A DNA stretch of 64,000 nt, taken from NCBI RefSeq assembly GCF_024055795.1, contig NZ_JAMXMY010000007.1:186001-250000 (forward strand), in the 5' to 3' direction. The notes under the pieces were generated by a model. The model was not told where the DNA came from, ran no database searches, and was given only the letters and a program-made list of their open reading frames with translations. The position numbers and the translations under genes were made by a program. The stretch is from Actinoallomurus purpureus (GTDB lineage: Bacteria; Actinomycetota; Actinomycetes; Streptosporangiales; Streptosporangiaceae). The first letter of the stretch is position 1. Each line of letters opens with the position of its first letter. Below, one piece after another: positions 17,535 through 27,131 of the stretch.

Positions 17535-18114
17535 GCCCGTCCTTCCACAGTTGCCAGGCCTTGACCAGATAGTCGAAGCCGGTGACGAGGGTGACCACCG
17601 TGGCGGCCCCCATGACGATCCACCGCAGCGGATCGATCGGACCCGGCATGATGTACAGCCCGATGGCGATCACCTGGAGCATGGTCTTGAGCTTGCCGCC
17701 GCGGCTGGCGGCGATGACGCCGTACCGGATGACGACGAACCTCAGGAGGGTGATCCCCACCTCCCGGACCAGGATGGCGATGGTCACCCACCACCAGAGC
17801 CGGCCGAGCAGCGAGAGGCTGACGAGCGCCGATCCGACGAGCGCCTTGTCGGCGATCGGATCGAGGATCTTGCCGAAGTCGGTGATGAGGTTGCGCCGAC
17901 GGGCGAGCTCGCCGTCGACCCGGTCGGTGAGCGACGCGACGGCGAACAGCGCGAGCGCGGCGACCCGCCACCAGGTGCCCTCGACGAACATGAGCCAGAC
18001 GAAGAACGGGACCAGCACCAGGCGGACGACGGTCAGCAGGTTCGCGACATTGAGAACGCCCGCCTGCGGGGCCGCCGGCGTGGCGATCGGGTCTTCGCCG
18101 GCGGAGGTGGTCAT
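17506..18114 (-). CDS. pgsA: CDP-diacylglycerol-glycerol-3-phosphate 3-phosphatidyltransferase
   Basis: 202 residues, integral membrane. The CDP-alcohol phosphotransferase motif is complete: D64, D67-G68, A71-R72, G81, D85 and D89 in [20 protein letters not shown] and following residues. It makes phosphatidylglycerol phosphate, a precursor of anionic lipids. The ATG overlaps the rimO stop (ATGA). A family member of this exact neighbourhood, between rimO and cinA, is standard in actinomycetes. Confidence 0.93.
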   Translation of the reverse strand: MTTSAGEDPIATPAAPQAGVLNVANLLTVVRLVLVPFFVWLMFVEGTWWRVAALALFAVASLTDRVDGELARRRNLITDFGKILDPIADKALVGSALVSLSLLGRLWWWVTIAILVREVGITLLRFVVIRYGVIAASRGGKLKTMLQVIAIGLYIMPGPIDPLRWIVMGAATVVTLVTGFDYLVKAWQLWKDGRASRAADGR

Positions 18115-19553
18115 GGCCCGTCCACGACGGCGAGGAGGTCCACGCCCATCGCCTCGACGACACGCGCGCGTACGATCCGCCCGACGGGCGCGTCGCCCTT
18201 GAGCGTCACACCGCCGTCGATCTCGGGGGCCTGGTGCGCGGCCCGGCCCTCGCCGGGCTCCTCGACCAGCACCTCCACGACCGATCCGATGCGCTCCTCG
18301 GCGCGCTGGGCCGTGAGCTCCTCGGCGAGGGAGGACAGGTCGGCGACACGGGCGTCGATCTCGTCGGCGTCGAGCTTGCCGTCGAAGCCGACCGCCTCGG
18401 TGCCCTCCTCGTCGGAGTAGCCGAACACGCCGATCGCGTCGAGGCGGGCGGCGGTGAGGAACTGCGCCAGCTCGTCGACGTCCTGCTCGGTCTCGCCGGG
18501 GAAGCCGACGATGAAGTTCGACCGTACGCCCGCCTCGGGCGCGAGGGCGCGGATCTGCTCGAGCAGCCCGAGGAAACGCTCGCGGTCGCCGAAGCGCCGC
18601 ATCCGGCGCAGCAGCGGGCCGCTGGCGTGCTGGAAGGACAGGTCGAAGTAGGGCACGACGCCGGGCGTCGTGGCGATGGCCTCGATCAGGCCGGGGCGGA
18701 GCTCGGCGGGCTGGAGGTAGCTGACCCGCACGCGCTCGATGCCGTCGAGGGCGGCGAGTTCGGGCAGCAGCGTCTCGAGCAGCCGGATGTCGCCGAGATC
18801 CTTGCCGTAGGACGTGGAGTTCTCGCTGACCAGGACGATCTCCCGGACGCCCTGGGAGGCCAGCCAGCGCGCCTCGTCGAGGATCTCGGTGGGCCGGCGC
18901 GAGACGTAGGCCCCGCGGAAGGCGGGAATGGCGCAGAACGTACAGCGCCGGTCGCAGCCGGACGCGAGCTTGAGGGGGGCAGCCGGGCCGCCGCCGAGGC
19001 GTCGCCGCAGCACGCGCGGGCCGCTCGCGGGGGCGATGCCCTCGGGCAGGTCGGGCGCGCCGAGGTCGGCCGGCGGGTCACCGTGGCCGGGGACCCGGAC
19101 GTCGGCTCCGGACCGCTCCACCGGGCTGAGCGGCAGCAGCTTCCGCCGGTCCTGCGGCGTGTGGGCCCGGTGACCCCGGCCCGCGAGGACGTCGTCGAGA
19201 CGCTCACCGATGGAGGCGTAGTCGTCGAAGCTGAGGACGGCGTCGGCCTCGGGCAGCGACTCGGCCAGCTCGGCGCCGTACCGCTCGGCGAGGCAGCCGG
19301 CCGCCACGACCCGCGCCCCGGAGTCGGCCGCCGCGAGCAGGGTGTCGATCGAGTCCTTCTTCGCGGCGGCGATGAAGCCGCAGGTGTTGACGAGGACGAC
19401 CGAGGCGTCGCCGGAGTCGTCGAGCGTCCAGCCCGTGCTCTCCAGGCGTGCCGCGAGCTCCTCGGAGTCGACCTCGTTGCGGGCGCAGCCGAGGGTGACC
19501 AGGGAGACGGTGCGGCGATCCGCCGAGTCGTTGGAATGGTCGGCGGTGCTCAC
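18111..19553 (-). CDS. rimO: Ribosomal protein S12 methylthiotransferase
   Basis: 480 residues of the MiaB/RimO radical-SAM family. The N-terminal auxiliary cluster cysteines are C23, C58 and C87; the radical-SAM cluster motif CDRRCTFC gives C200, C204 and C207; a TRAM domain occupies the last ~70 residues. RimO rather than MiaB is favoured by the opening [18 protein letters not shown]. There is a somewhat long Gly/Pro-rich segment (about 130-190) ahead of the SAM core. Starts at GTG. Confidence 0.93.
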   Translation of the reverse strand: MSTADHSNDSADRRTVSLVTLGCARNEVDSEELAARLESTGWTLDDSGDASVVLVNTCGFIAAAKKDSIDTLLAAADSGARVVAAGCLAERYGAELAESLPEADAVLSFDDYASIGERLDDVLAGRGHRAHTPQDRRKLLPLSPVERSGADVRVPGHGDPPADLGAPDLPEGIAPASGPRVLRRRLGGGPAAPLKLASGCDRRCTFCAIPAFRGAYVSRRPTEILDEARWLASQGVREIVLVSENSTSYGKDLGDIRLLETLLPELAALDGIERVRVSYLQPAELRPGLIEAIATTPGVVPYFDLSFQHASGPLLRRMRRFGDRERFLGLLEQIRALAPEAGVRSNFIVGFPGETEQDVDELAQFLTAARLDAIGVFGYSDEEGTEAVGFDGKLDADEIDARVADLSSLAEELTAQRAEERIGSVVEVLVEEPGEGRAAHQAPEIDGGVTLKGDAPVGRIVRARVVEAMGVDLLAVVDGP

Positions 19554-19659
19554 GCGCGGCGCTCCCCTCTCGCGGGGCGCGCGCCGGGCGCCGCCACGGG
19601 CTCAGTACACGGGGTGGACATGCACCATACGGTACTGGCCCTCGGGCGGCGGGCGGCCC

Positions 19660-20397
19660 TCAGCCTTTCTGGGGGTCTCCCGTGCCGAAGCCGAGCCGGA
19701 CGACCTGACCGTCCTGGCCGGGCGAGCCGAGGTCCTTGCCGTTGACGGTCAGGTGCACCCCGCCGCCGTTGCCGATGACCAGGTTGATGCGCTTCTTTGC
19801 CGACCACTCCTCGGACTGGCCGGGGCGGATGACGCCGCTGAACAGCTGCTTGCCCTTGGCGTCCTGGACGCTCAGCCAGCTGGCCCGCTTGGCCTTGACG
19901 CGGACGGTGACCTCCTTGCGCGGCGCCTGGGCCACGGCCGCGCTGTGCGACGGCCGGGGAATGGCCGGGGCGGTGGCGGCCGGAGCGGCGGCCCGCTCGG
20001 CGGACTTGTGCCTCTCCTCACCGGTGGCGACCCGGAAGATCCCGTAGACGACGACGATGACCAGGGCGGCCGCCATGGCGGCGCTCCAGTTCGGCGAGCG
20101 CCGCTCCAGGATCTTCACCGGGGCCTTGGCCTCGAACATCTCCCGGACCCGGACCGCCTGCGGCGACCCGCCGTGCGCGTCGTCGTACTCCTGGATCAGC
20201 GGCTCGGGATCGATCCCGGCGGCGCGGGCGATGTTGCGGATGTGCCCGCGGGTGTAGAAGTCGCCCCCGCACATGCTGTAGTCGTCGCGTTCGATGGCCT
20301 TGATGACCGTCTCGCGGATGCGGGTCCGGCCGGCGACCTGCGGGACGCTGAGACCGGCCTCCTGGCGGGCCTTCGCGAGGGTGCCACCGATGGTCAC
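19660..20397 (-). CDS. RodZ-like helix-turn-helix membrane protein (DUF4115)
   Basis: 245 residues. An N-terminal HTH_25 domain (IGGTLAKARQEAGLSVPQVA and YTRGHIRNIARAAGIDP), one membrane segment (about 104-121), an Ala/Pro-rich linker and a C-terminal DUF4115 beta-domain facing outwards. I start at the GTG at 20397, which has GGAGG 5 nt upstream, rather than at an earlier in-frame start. RodZ proteins tie the MreB or wall machinery to the membrane. Its place between ftsK and rimO is conserved in actinomycetes. Confidence 0.85.
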   Translation of the reverse strand: MTIGGTLAKARQEAGLSVPQVAGRTRIRETVIKAIERDDYSMCGGDFYTRGHIRNIARAAGIDPEPLIQEYDDAHGGSPQAVRVREMFEAKAPVKILERRSPNWSAAMAAALVIVVVYGIFRVATGEERHKSAERAAAPAATAPAIPRPSHSAAVAQAPRKEVTVRVKAKRASWLSVQDAKGKQLFSGVIRPGQSEEWSAKKRINLVIGNGGGVHLTVNGKDLGSPGQDGQVVRLGFGTGDPQKG

Positions 20398-20445
20398 GGC
20401 ACCTCCTTCGTCGGCACCCTGGCCATTGGTGCTGTGCGGAATGGC

Positions 20446-20466
20446 TCCCTCGCTTCGCTCGGTCAC
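20446..20466. repeat. Short dispersed GAGCGAAGCGAG-type repeat
   Basis: On the minus strand this reads GTGACCGAGCGAAGCGAGGG, just upstream of the RodZ-like gene. A related CGCGAAGCGAGTGAGGAGGG occurs at about 9700-9718. It resembles the small GC-rich repeats scattered between genes in some actinomycetes. Confidence 0.4.
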
Positions 20467-20608
20467 AGCGCGCCTCCTGGGAACCTCGTGGCGGTGTTCA
20501 GGTGCCACGCCGCCGGGTCGCCTCCCGCTCCGCGATCAGTCTATGAAGGCCGGGCGTGAGACGCGACGTGCAACGCGGTATAAGTCAGCTACCCCAAGAT
20601 CTCGATCG

Positions 20609-23167
20609 CTACTCACCGCGTAGCGAGGCCATCACACCTGGCAGATCGTCGGGTTTGACCAGCACGTCACGTGCCTTCGACCCCTCGCTGGGCCCCACTA
20701 TGTTGCGGCTTTCCAGCAGGTCCATGAGACGGCCCGCCTTGGCGAACCCGACTCTCAGCTTCCGCTGCAGCATCGAGGTCGAGCCGAACTGCGTGGAGAC
20801 GATGAGCTCGACCGCCTGGACGAGCAGCTCGAGGTCGTCGCCGATGTCCTCGTCGATCTCCTTCTTGCGCGACTCCGCCACGGAGACGTCCTCGCGGTAG
20901 TCGGGCTCGGCCTGCTTCTTGCAGTGCTCGACGACCGCGTAGATCTCCTTCTCGGAGACGTAGGCGTTCTGCAGCCGCATGGGCTTGCTGGCGCCCATCG
21001 GCAGGAACAGCGCGTCACCCTGGCCGACGAGCTTCTCCGCGCCGGGCTGGTCCAGGATGACCCGGCTGTCGGCGAGGCTTGAGGTCGCGAACGCCAGCCG
21101 GGACGGGACGTTCGCCTTGATCAGGCCGGTGACGACGTCGACGCTGGGCCGCTGGGTGGCGAGCACCAGGTGGATGCCCGCGGCGCGGGCGAGCTGGGTG
21201 ATGCGCACGACGGAGTCCTCGACGTCGCGCGGCGCGACCATCATCAGGTCGGCCAGCTCGTCGACGACCACGAGGAGGTAGGGGTACGGCGTGTAGACGC
21301 GCTCGCTGCCCGGCGGCGCGGTGAGCTTCCCGGCGACGACGGCCTTGTTGAAGTCGTCGATGTGGCGGTACCCGGACGCGGCCAGGTCGTCGTAGCGCCG
21401 GTCCATCTCGCCCACCACCCACTGCAGCGCCTCGGCCGCCTTCTTGGGGTTGGTGATGATCGGCGTGATCAGGTGCGGGATCCCGCCGTACGAGGTGAGC
21501 TCCACCCGCTTGGGATCGACGAGGACCATGCGCACCTCGTCCGGGGTCGACCGCATGAGGATGGAGGTGATCAGGCCGTTGATGCACGTCGACTTACCGG
21601 CACCGGTGGCGCCGGCGATGAGCATGTGCGGCATCTTGGCGAGGTTGGCCACGACGGTGCGGCCCTCGACGTCCTTGCCCAGGCCGACGAGCATCGGGTG
21701 GTGGTCCCCGGTCGCGACCGGGGAGCGCAGGATGTCACCGAGGCTGACGATGTCCTTGTCGGTGTTGGGGATCTCGACGCCGATCGCGGACTTGCCGGGG
21801 ATCGGGGAGATGATCCGCACATCGGCGCTCTTGACGGCGAGCGCGATGTTCTTGGCCAGCGCGGTGATCCGCTCGACCTTGACCGCGGGGCCGAGCTCGA
21901 TCTCGTACCGGGTGATCGTCGGGCCCCGGGTGAAGCCGGTCACCTGGGCGTCGATGCCGAACTGGTCGAGCACCTCCGACAGCGCGTTCACGACGACGTC
22001 GTTGGCCTTGGTGCGCGGTTTGACGACCGAGCCGGGTTTCAGGACGCCGGGAGCCGGCAGCGAGTAGGAGCCGTCGCCCTTCGCGCTGGTCGACAGGGTG
22101 AGCTGCTCGGTGATCCGCGGCGCGGGCGTCGGGTCGGGCGGCGCGGGAAGCGCCGGCGGGTCCGGAGGCGCCAGCAGCTCGTCGGCGAGACTCGGCGCGT
22201 CGTCCTCCTCGAAGATCTCGCCGGGGCGCGTGTCGCGGTCGGAGACGACGGGCGTGTCGTACGGCTTCTGGTGCTCGCCGACGTCGACCTCGGTCTTGCG
22301 AGACCGTTTCTTGTTCTTTGCCGTCGGCTCCGGCTGCTCCGGCGGCTCGCGCAGCATCATCCGGTCCCGCAGCTCGGCGAGGCGGTCCGGCACCCGGTGC
22401 ACGGGCGTCGCGGTGATCACCAGGACGCCGAAGCCGATCAGCAGCAACAGCAGCGGGACCGCGACGAAGGCGGTGACGGTGCTGGTCAGCGGCGCGGACA
22501 GCAGCCAGCCGACCAGTCCGCCGCTGCCCTGCAGCGCGTGCTCGCCCGCACTGGGGTACGGCGTGCCGTGCGTGATGTGGACGATGCCGACGATGCCGCC
22601 GATGAGGGCCGCGCAGCCGATGAGGATCCGGCCGACGTCGCCGTTGCGCTCCGGGTGCCGCAGCAGCCGCCAGGCCGGCAGCAGGCAGATGAGCGGGAGC
22701 ACCATGGCCAGCGATCCCAGGCAGTCCCGGATCAGCCGCCCGAGGTACTTCAGCGCCCACGTGTGCGGGTCGAACCAGGTCGCCGCGGCCAGGACGATGG
22801 CCAGGCCGAGGAAGGCGAGACCCTGCCCGTCGCGGCGATGCTCCTGGTCGAGCTCGCGGGCGCCGCGCCCGAACATGCGCGCGAGCCCGCCGACCGCCCG
22901 GGCCAGGAGCAGCCACATCTGGGCGACGAACTGCCAGAAGCCGAGGAAGAGAGTGCTGATGGGGTCGGGCCGCTGCGGCCCGCGAGAGCGCGCCGCCGGC
23001 CTCGGGGTTGTCGAGGAGCGTTTGCGCGTCCCCGACGCGCGTGCCGGTGTCTTCGCGGCCGACGCCTTGCCCCCGGCCGCCGGCTTACGGGCCGCGGGCC
23101 TTCGCGCCGTGCCGCCACGCGTACCTGAGGAGGAGCCCTTCGCACCCCCGGGCGTACGTGTGGCCAT
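20609..23167 (-). CDS. ftsK: FtsK/SpoIIIE DNA translocase
   Basis: 852 residues from the ATG at 23167, which gives the family-like MATRTPGGAKGSS opening; a longer frame upstream runs into a repeat tract and is not credible. A basic Lys/Ala-rich head is followed by four or five membrane segments, a linker with acidic and Pro-rich stretches, and the motor. Walker A IAGATGAGKST is near residues 510-520. The C-terminal gamma winged helix ends with LRVGFAKAGRLMDLLESRNI. It pumps chromosome ends through the division or sporulation septum. TAGTCT 7 nt before the ATG suggests a leaderless transcript. Confidence 0.95.
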   Translation of the reverse strand: MATRTPGGAKGSSSGTRGGTARRPAARKPAAGGKASAAKTPARASGTRKRSSTTPRPAARSRGPQRPDPISTLFLGFWQFVAQMWLLLARAVGGLARMFGRGARELDQEHRRDGQGLAFLGLAIVLAAATWFDPHTWALKYLGRLIRDCLGSLAMVLPLICLLPAWRLLRHPERNGDVGRILIGCAALIGGIVGIVHITHGTPYPSAGEHALQGSGGLVGWLLSAPLTSTVTAFVAVPLLLLLIGFGVLVITATPVHRVPDRLAELRDRMMLREPPEQPEPTAKNKKRSRKTEVDVGEHQKPYDTPVVSDRDTRPGEIFEEDDAPSLADELLAPPDPPALPAPPDPTPAPRITEQLTLSTSAKGDGSYSLPAPGVLKPGSVVKPRTKANDVVVNALSEVLDQFGIDAQVTGFTRGPTITRYEIELGPAVKVERITALAKNIALAVKSADVRIISPIPGKSAIGVEIPNTDKDIVSLGDILRSPVATGDHHPMLVGLGKDVEGRTVVANLAKMPHMLIAGATGAGKSTCINGLITSILMRSTPDEVRMVLVDPKRVELTSYGGIPHLITPIITNPKKAAEALQWVVGEMDRRYDDLAASGYRHIDDFNKAVVAGKLTAPPGSERVYTPYPYLLVVVDELADLMMVAPRDVEDSVVRITQLARAAGIHLVLATQRPSVDVVTGLIKANVPSRLAFATSSLADSRVILDQPGAEKLVGQGDALFLPMGASKPMRLQNAYVSEKEIYAVVEHCKKQAEPDYREDVSVAESRKKEIDEDIGDDLELLVQAVELIVSTQFGSTSMLQRKLRVGFAKAGRLMDLLESRNIVGPSEGSKARDVLVKPDDLPGVMASLRGE

Positions 23168-23277
23168 GATGGCGAGACTAGCGGCGACCCGCCCGCCCGC
23201 CCCAGAATTCGGCCGGCACGGCGTGTCGCCGGACCATGCCTCATCAGGCCGAACCGGCGTCGTACGCACCCGACCGC

Positions 23278-23435
23278 GCGGTCCGTGCGGGACCTCGCCG
23301 TACACGCGCGACCTCGCCGTCCTGCGCCACCCCACCGTCCGTGCGCGACCGCACCGTACGAGCGGGACCTCCCCGTGCGCGACCGTGCCGTACGCGTGAC
23401 CGTGCCGTACGCGCGACCGTGCGGTCGGCGGCCCG
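23278..23435. repeat. Degenerate ~17-20 bp tandem repeats upstream of ftsK
   Basis: About eight head-to-tail units approximate GCGCGACCGTGCCGTAC, for example GCGCGACCTCGCCGT, GCGTGACCGTGCCGTAC and GCGCGACCGTGCGGTC. They fill most of the 338-bp space (23168-23505) between the rnj stop and the ftsK start. I see no gene in this interval. Confidence 0.75.
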
Positions 23436-23505
23436 GAACCGGTGGCGTACGGGACCGCGTGGGCGGTCCGTACGGCACCGGTCCGGGCCGGCTACCGGAG
23501 GCGGG

Positions 23506-25185
23506 TCAGACCTCGACGATGACCGGGATGATCATCGGCCGGCGGCCGTACGACTCGTTGACCCAGCGACCCACCGTGCGGCGTACGAGCTGCCGCAGCT
23601 GGTGCATGTCGTTGACGCCGTCGGCGGCGGCGGTCTCCAGGGCCTCCTCGATGCGCGGCATGACCGGCTCGAAGTTGTCGATGCCCGCTCCGCGGGCGTG
23701 GATCTCCGGGCCGCCCAGCGGCTTGCCGCTCTCGGAGTCGACGACCACGACGACGGAGACGAACCCCTCGTCACCGAGGATGCGGCGGTCCTTCAGCGAC
23801 GTCTCGGTGATCTCGCCGACCGACAGCCCGTCGACGTAGACGTATCCGGCGCGTACCACCCCGGCGATCGACGCCTTGCCGTCGACGAGGTCGACCACCA
23901 CGCCGTCCTCGGCGATGATGACGTTCTCGGCGGGAACGCCGGTGGCCTCGGCCAGCCGGGCGTGCGCGCGCAGGTGGCGCCACTCGCCGTGCACCGGCAT
24001 GAAGTTGCTCGGCCGGGTCATGTTCAGCACGTACAGCAGCTCGCCGGCCGGGGAGTGGCCGGAGACGTGCACGAGCGCGTTGCCCTTGTGCACGACCTTC
24101 GCGCCCCAGCGGGTGAGGCCGTTGATCACGCGATTGACGGCGTTCTCGTTGCCGGGGATGAGCGACGACGCGAGGATCACCGTGTCGCCCTCCTCGATCC
24201 GGATCTGGTGGTCCCGGCTGGCCATCCGCGACAGCGCTGACATCGGCTCGCCCTGCGAGCCGGTGCAGACCAGCACGACCTTCTCGGCGGGAAGTTTGTC
24301 GATCTCCTTCTGGTCGACCATGATCCCGGCCGGCACTTGCAGGTAGCCGAGGTCGCGGGCGACGCCCATGTTGCGCACCATCGACCGGCCGACGAGGCAG
24401 ACCTTGCGGCCGCTGGCGTGCGCCGCGTCGAGGACCTGCTGGACGCGGTGGACGTGCGAGGCGAAGCAGGCGACGATGACCCGTTTCGCCGCGATGCGGA
24501 GCACGTCGCCCAGCACGACGCCGATCTCGCGCTCGCTGGTGACGAACCCGGGGACCTCGGCGTTGGTGGAGTCGGACAGCAGCAGGTCGATGCCCTCCTC
24601 GCCGAGGCGGGCGAACCCGCCGAGGTCGGTGAGGCGGCCGTCGAGCGGCAGCTGGTCCATCTTGAAGTCACCGGTGGCGAGCACGAGGCCGGCCGGCGTG
24701 CGGATGGCGACCGCGAGGGCGTCCGGGATGGAGTGGTTGACCGCGAGGAACTCGCAGTCGAACGGTCCAAGAGACTGCTTCTCGCCCTCGGCCACCCGGA
24801 TCGCGACCGGATTGATGCGGTGCTCGGCGAGCTTGGCCTCCAGCAGGGCAAGGGTCAGCCGGGAGCCGATGACGGGGATGTCCCGTCGCTCGCGCAACAG
24901 GTACGGCACCGCGCCGATGTGGTCCTCGTGCCCGTGGGTGAGGACGATGCCGGCGATGTCGTCGAGGCGGCCACGAATGTAGTCGAAGTCCGGCAGGATC
25001 AGGTCGACGCCGGGCTGCTCCGTCTCGGGGAACAGCACGCCGCAGTCGACGATGAGCAGCCGGCCGTCGTACTCGAAGACCGTCATGTTGCGGCCGATCT
25101 CGCCGAGACCGCCGAGCGGAACGATGCGCAGGCCGCCTTGGACGAGCGGCTGCGGTGAACCCAGTCCGGGATGCGGATGACTCAT
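23506..25185 (-). CDS. rnj: Ribonuclease J
   Basis: 559 residues of the beta-CASP metallo-beta-lactamase family. The metal site THGHEDH is at 83-89, with further motifs SDSTNAE and SGHSPAGELLYVLNM typical of RNase J, and a C-terminal domain ending in a short beta tail. RNase J combines 5'-3' exonuclease and endonuclease activity in mRNA and rRNA processing. It lies 117 bp downstream of dapA on the same strand, the usual actinobacterial arrangement. Confidence 0.95.
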   Translation of the reverse strand: MSHPHPGLGSPQPLVQGGLRIVPLGGLGEIGRNMTVFEYDGRLLIVDCGVLFPETEQPGVDLILPDFDYIRGRLDDIAGIVLTHGHEDHIGAVPYLLRERRDIPVIGSRLTLALLEAKLAEHRINPVAIRVAEGEKQSLGPFDCEFLAVNHSIPDALAVAIRTPAGLVLATGDFKMDQLPLDGRLTDLGGFARLGEEGIDLLLSDSTNAEVPGFVTSEREIGVVLGDVLRIAAKRVIVACFASHVHRVQQVLDAAHASGRKVCLVGRSMVRNMGVARDLGYLQVPAGIMVDQKEIDKLPAEKVVLVCTGSQGEPMSALSRMASRDHQIRIEEGDTVILASSLIPGNENAVNRVINGLTRWGAKVVHKGNALVHVSGHSPAGELLYVLNMTRPSNFMPVHGEWRHLRAHARLAEATGVPAENVIIAEDGVVVDLVDGKASIAGVVRAGYVYVDGLSVGEITETSLKDRRILGDEGFVSVVVVVDSESGKPLGGPEIHARGAGIDNFEPVMPRIEEALETAAADGVNDMHQLRQLVRRTVGRWVNESYGRRPMIIPVIVEV

Positions 25186-25302
25186 CAGTACCGCTCCCCC
25201 TCGCCGGATCGCGCGGGGGCATGGTCATGCGCGTTGGTCACGCGCCCTCCTAGCTATCAGCGGCTCGCCTTTCCGGCGATGCCTTGGAAACCTGTGGTCC
25301 GC

Positions 25303-26241
25303 TCACGGACCCTCCACGATCTTGACGCCGCCGGCGACGAGGTCCTCGCGCAGAGCGGCGGTGAACTCCGGCGTCGCGTCCACCAGGGGCGGCCGGACGG
25401 GTCCGCCGGGAAGCCCGAGCAGGGACAGCGCCGCCTTGGTGGCGATGACACCCTGCGTGCGGGTCATGATGGCGGTGATCACGGGCACGAGCCTGCGGTG
25501 GATCTCCGTGGCGCGCCGCGTGTCACCGCCGAGGAATGCGTCGATCATCTCGTGCAGGTCGGCGCCGACGACGTGGCCGACCACGCTGACGAAGCCGGCG
25601 GCGCCGACCGACAGCCACGGCAGGTTCAGCGCGTCGTCGCCGGAGTAGAAGACCAGATCGGTCTCGGCCATCACCTTGGACGCCCCGAACAGATCGCCCT
25701 TCGCCTCCTTGACCGCGATGATCCGCGGGTGGTCGGCGAGCCGCAGCAGCGTCTCCGCGGCGATGGGCGTGCCCGTACGGCCGGGAATGTCGTACAGCAT
25801 CACCGGCAGCCCGGTCGCGTCGGCCACCGTGGTGAAGTGGCGCGCGAGTCCTTCCTGCGGCGGCTTGTTGTAGTACGGGGTGACGACCAGGAGCCCGTGG
25901 GCGCCGGCCTGCTCGGCCTGGCGCGCCAGCTTCAGCGTGTGCGCGGTGTGGTTCGTGCCGACTCCGGCGACGATCGTCGCGCGGTCGCCGACCGCCTCGA
26001 GGACGGTGCGCAGCAGGCGCTCGTCCTCCTCGTCGCTCGTCGTCGGCGACTCTCCGGTCGTCCCGCTGATGACGAGGCCGTCGTTGCGCTGTTCGTCGAC
26101 CAGATATGCGGCCAGCCGAGCCGCCCCGTCGTAGTCGACGGTGCCGTCGGAGGCCATGGGGGTGACCATCGCGGTCAGCATCCGGCCGAAGGGCGCGGAC
26201 TCGTCACGTCCCTGCGGCAGGGCGCTCGTGCTGGGTGCCAT
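25303..26241 (-). CDS. dapA: 4-hydroxy-tetrahydrodipicolinate synthase
   Basis: 312 residues, TIM barrel. GTTGES with the catalytic Thr is at 60-65, the active-site Tyr is Y150 (VMLYDIPGRTG), and the Schiff-base Lys is K178 (IIAVKEAKGD). It condenses pyruvate with aspartate semialdehyde in lysine and diaminopimelate synthesis. No Shine-Dalgarno is seen; TAAGTT lies 6 nt before the ATG, which suggests a leaderless mRNA. The partner gene dapB is 20 kb away in this window. Confidence 0.95.
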   Translation of the reverse strand: MAPSTSALPQGRDESAPFGRMLTAMVTPMASDGTVDYDGAARLAAYLVDEQRNDGLVISGTTGESPTTSDEEDERLLRTVLEAVGDRATIVAGVGTNHTAHTLKLARQAEQAGAHGLLVVTPYYNKPPQEGLARHFTTVADATGLPVMLYDIPGRTGTPIAAETLLRLADHPRIIAVKEAKGDLFGASKVMAETDLVFYSGDDALNLPWLSVGAAGFVSVVGHVVGADLHEMIDAFLGGDTRRATEIHRRLVPVITAIMTRTQGVIATKAALSLLGLPGGPVRPPLVDATPEFTAALREDLVAGGVKIVEGP

Positions 26242-26648
26242 GTACCGAACTTACCGGGCATCGGCGGTGGCCGGGAGCCGCGGGGACCCCCGTGTCGTCC
26301 TCGCCGGGGTCGTCTCGGAGCGCGGAGCACTCCCCGCTCCGGAGCCCGCTGCCTGCGCGAACGGCCGTGATGAGGAAGACGTCGCCAGAACGCGCTCGGG
26401 GGTACACGTTCTGACGACGTCACCTTCAGCATCGGGATTCAGAAAACCGGCGTTACCGGAGAACCTTGGCGGCCTCTCGTACGTTGGAGTGATTGGGACG
26501 GGGTTCCGCCGGGGTCTGGCGGGGCTGGCGGAGCCTCTCCCGGCGGAGGATGCGTGCCTCGGTGGCAGGGGTCTGGGGCTCTCCGCGCCGGTCACCCACC
26601 CGACCGGCGCACCGGCCACCGAGGCGCGCGCATCCGCGCGTCCGCCCG
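26242..26648. other. Intergenic, no gene seen
   Basis: About 400 bp. It contains the dapA promoter (AACTTA on the plus strand at 26248-26253) and a short GGAGCG/CGCTCC inverted repeat near 26318-26342. Long open frames on both strands here show no recognisable protein and appear to be GC-driven. Confidence 0.5.
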
Positions 26649-26840
26649 TCAGGCGTCCTGCCGGGCGTCGAGATGCTGTCGCAGCTTCACTTCCAGCTCT
26701 TCCCTGCTCTGGGCGCGGAGATACTCGTTGCGGCGTACCGCCCACCAGTGGCCGGAGCCGCCCAGCCCGAATCTCCAACCCGAGTAGTCGGCCGTGAGCT
26801 GTTGGAGCTGACGGGCCGCTCCCTGGACAGTGTCCTCCAT
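26649..26840 (-). CDS. Small protein with GWRF-GHWWAVRR motif, function unknown
   Basis: 63 residues from the ATG at 26840, which has GGGAGAG 6 nt upstream; a second ATG lies two codons earlier. The protein is a helix (VQGAARQLQQLTADY), then SGWRFGLGGSGHWWAVRRNE, then a second charged helix. Short proteins with a GW-x-I/F and WWAxR pattern are common and uncharacterised in actinomycetes. I cannot give a function. No partner gene is evident. Confidence 0.55.
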   Translation of the reverse strand: MEDTVQGAARQLQQLTADYSGWRFGLGGSGHWWAVRRNEYLRAQSREELEVKLRQHLDARQDA

Positions 26841-27131
26841 GTGCATCTCTCCCGAACCTCCCACACCGCCAGCCGAGGCGATCCGCGCCACGGTCGCCGA
26901 AAATCCTTCCCCGCGCGAGGACGGTTCGATCATGTGGCCGCGAGCGGTCAGGGGATCCGCGGGGAAGTGCTCCGAGCTGCAAAGACACGTCATTTAACCA
27001 GCTTTAGCAGCATGTATCGCAATCGTGAGATTTCCTTGTCCGCGAGGGTCCTGGAACGCGAACGGAGCGTGCTCGCGGGGTCGACCGCACGTGGTCGCGG
27101 ACGGCCGGTTCCGGAGGCCTGGCGAACACCG

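Noticed and set aside
21170-23128. Long plus-strand open frame of ~650 codons over ftsK
   Set aside because: It is the complement of ftsK, is rich in Arg, Asp, Gly and Val from GC skew, and shows no protein motif.
26141-26988. Open frames on both strands between dapA and the small GW protein
   Set aside because: No start with a ribosome site, no recognisable motif, and overlapping frames of equal quality on both strands.
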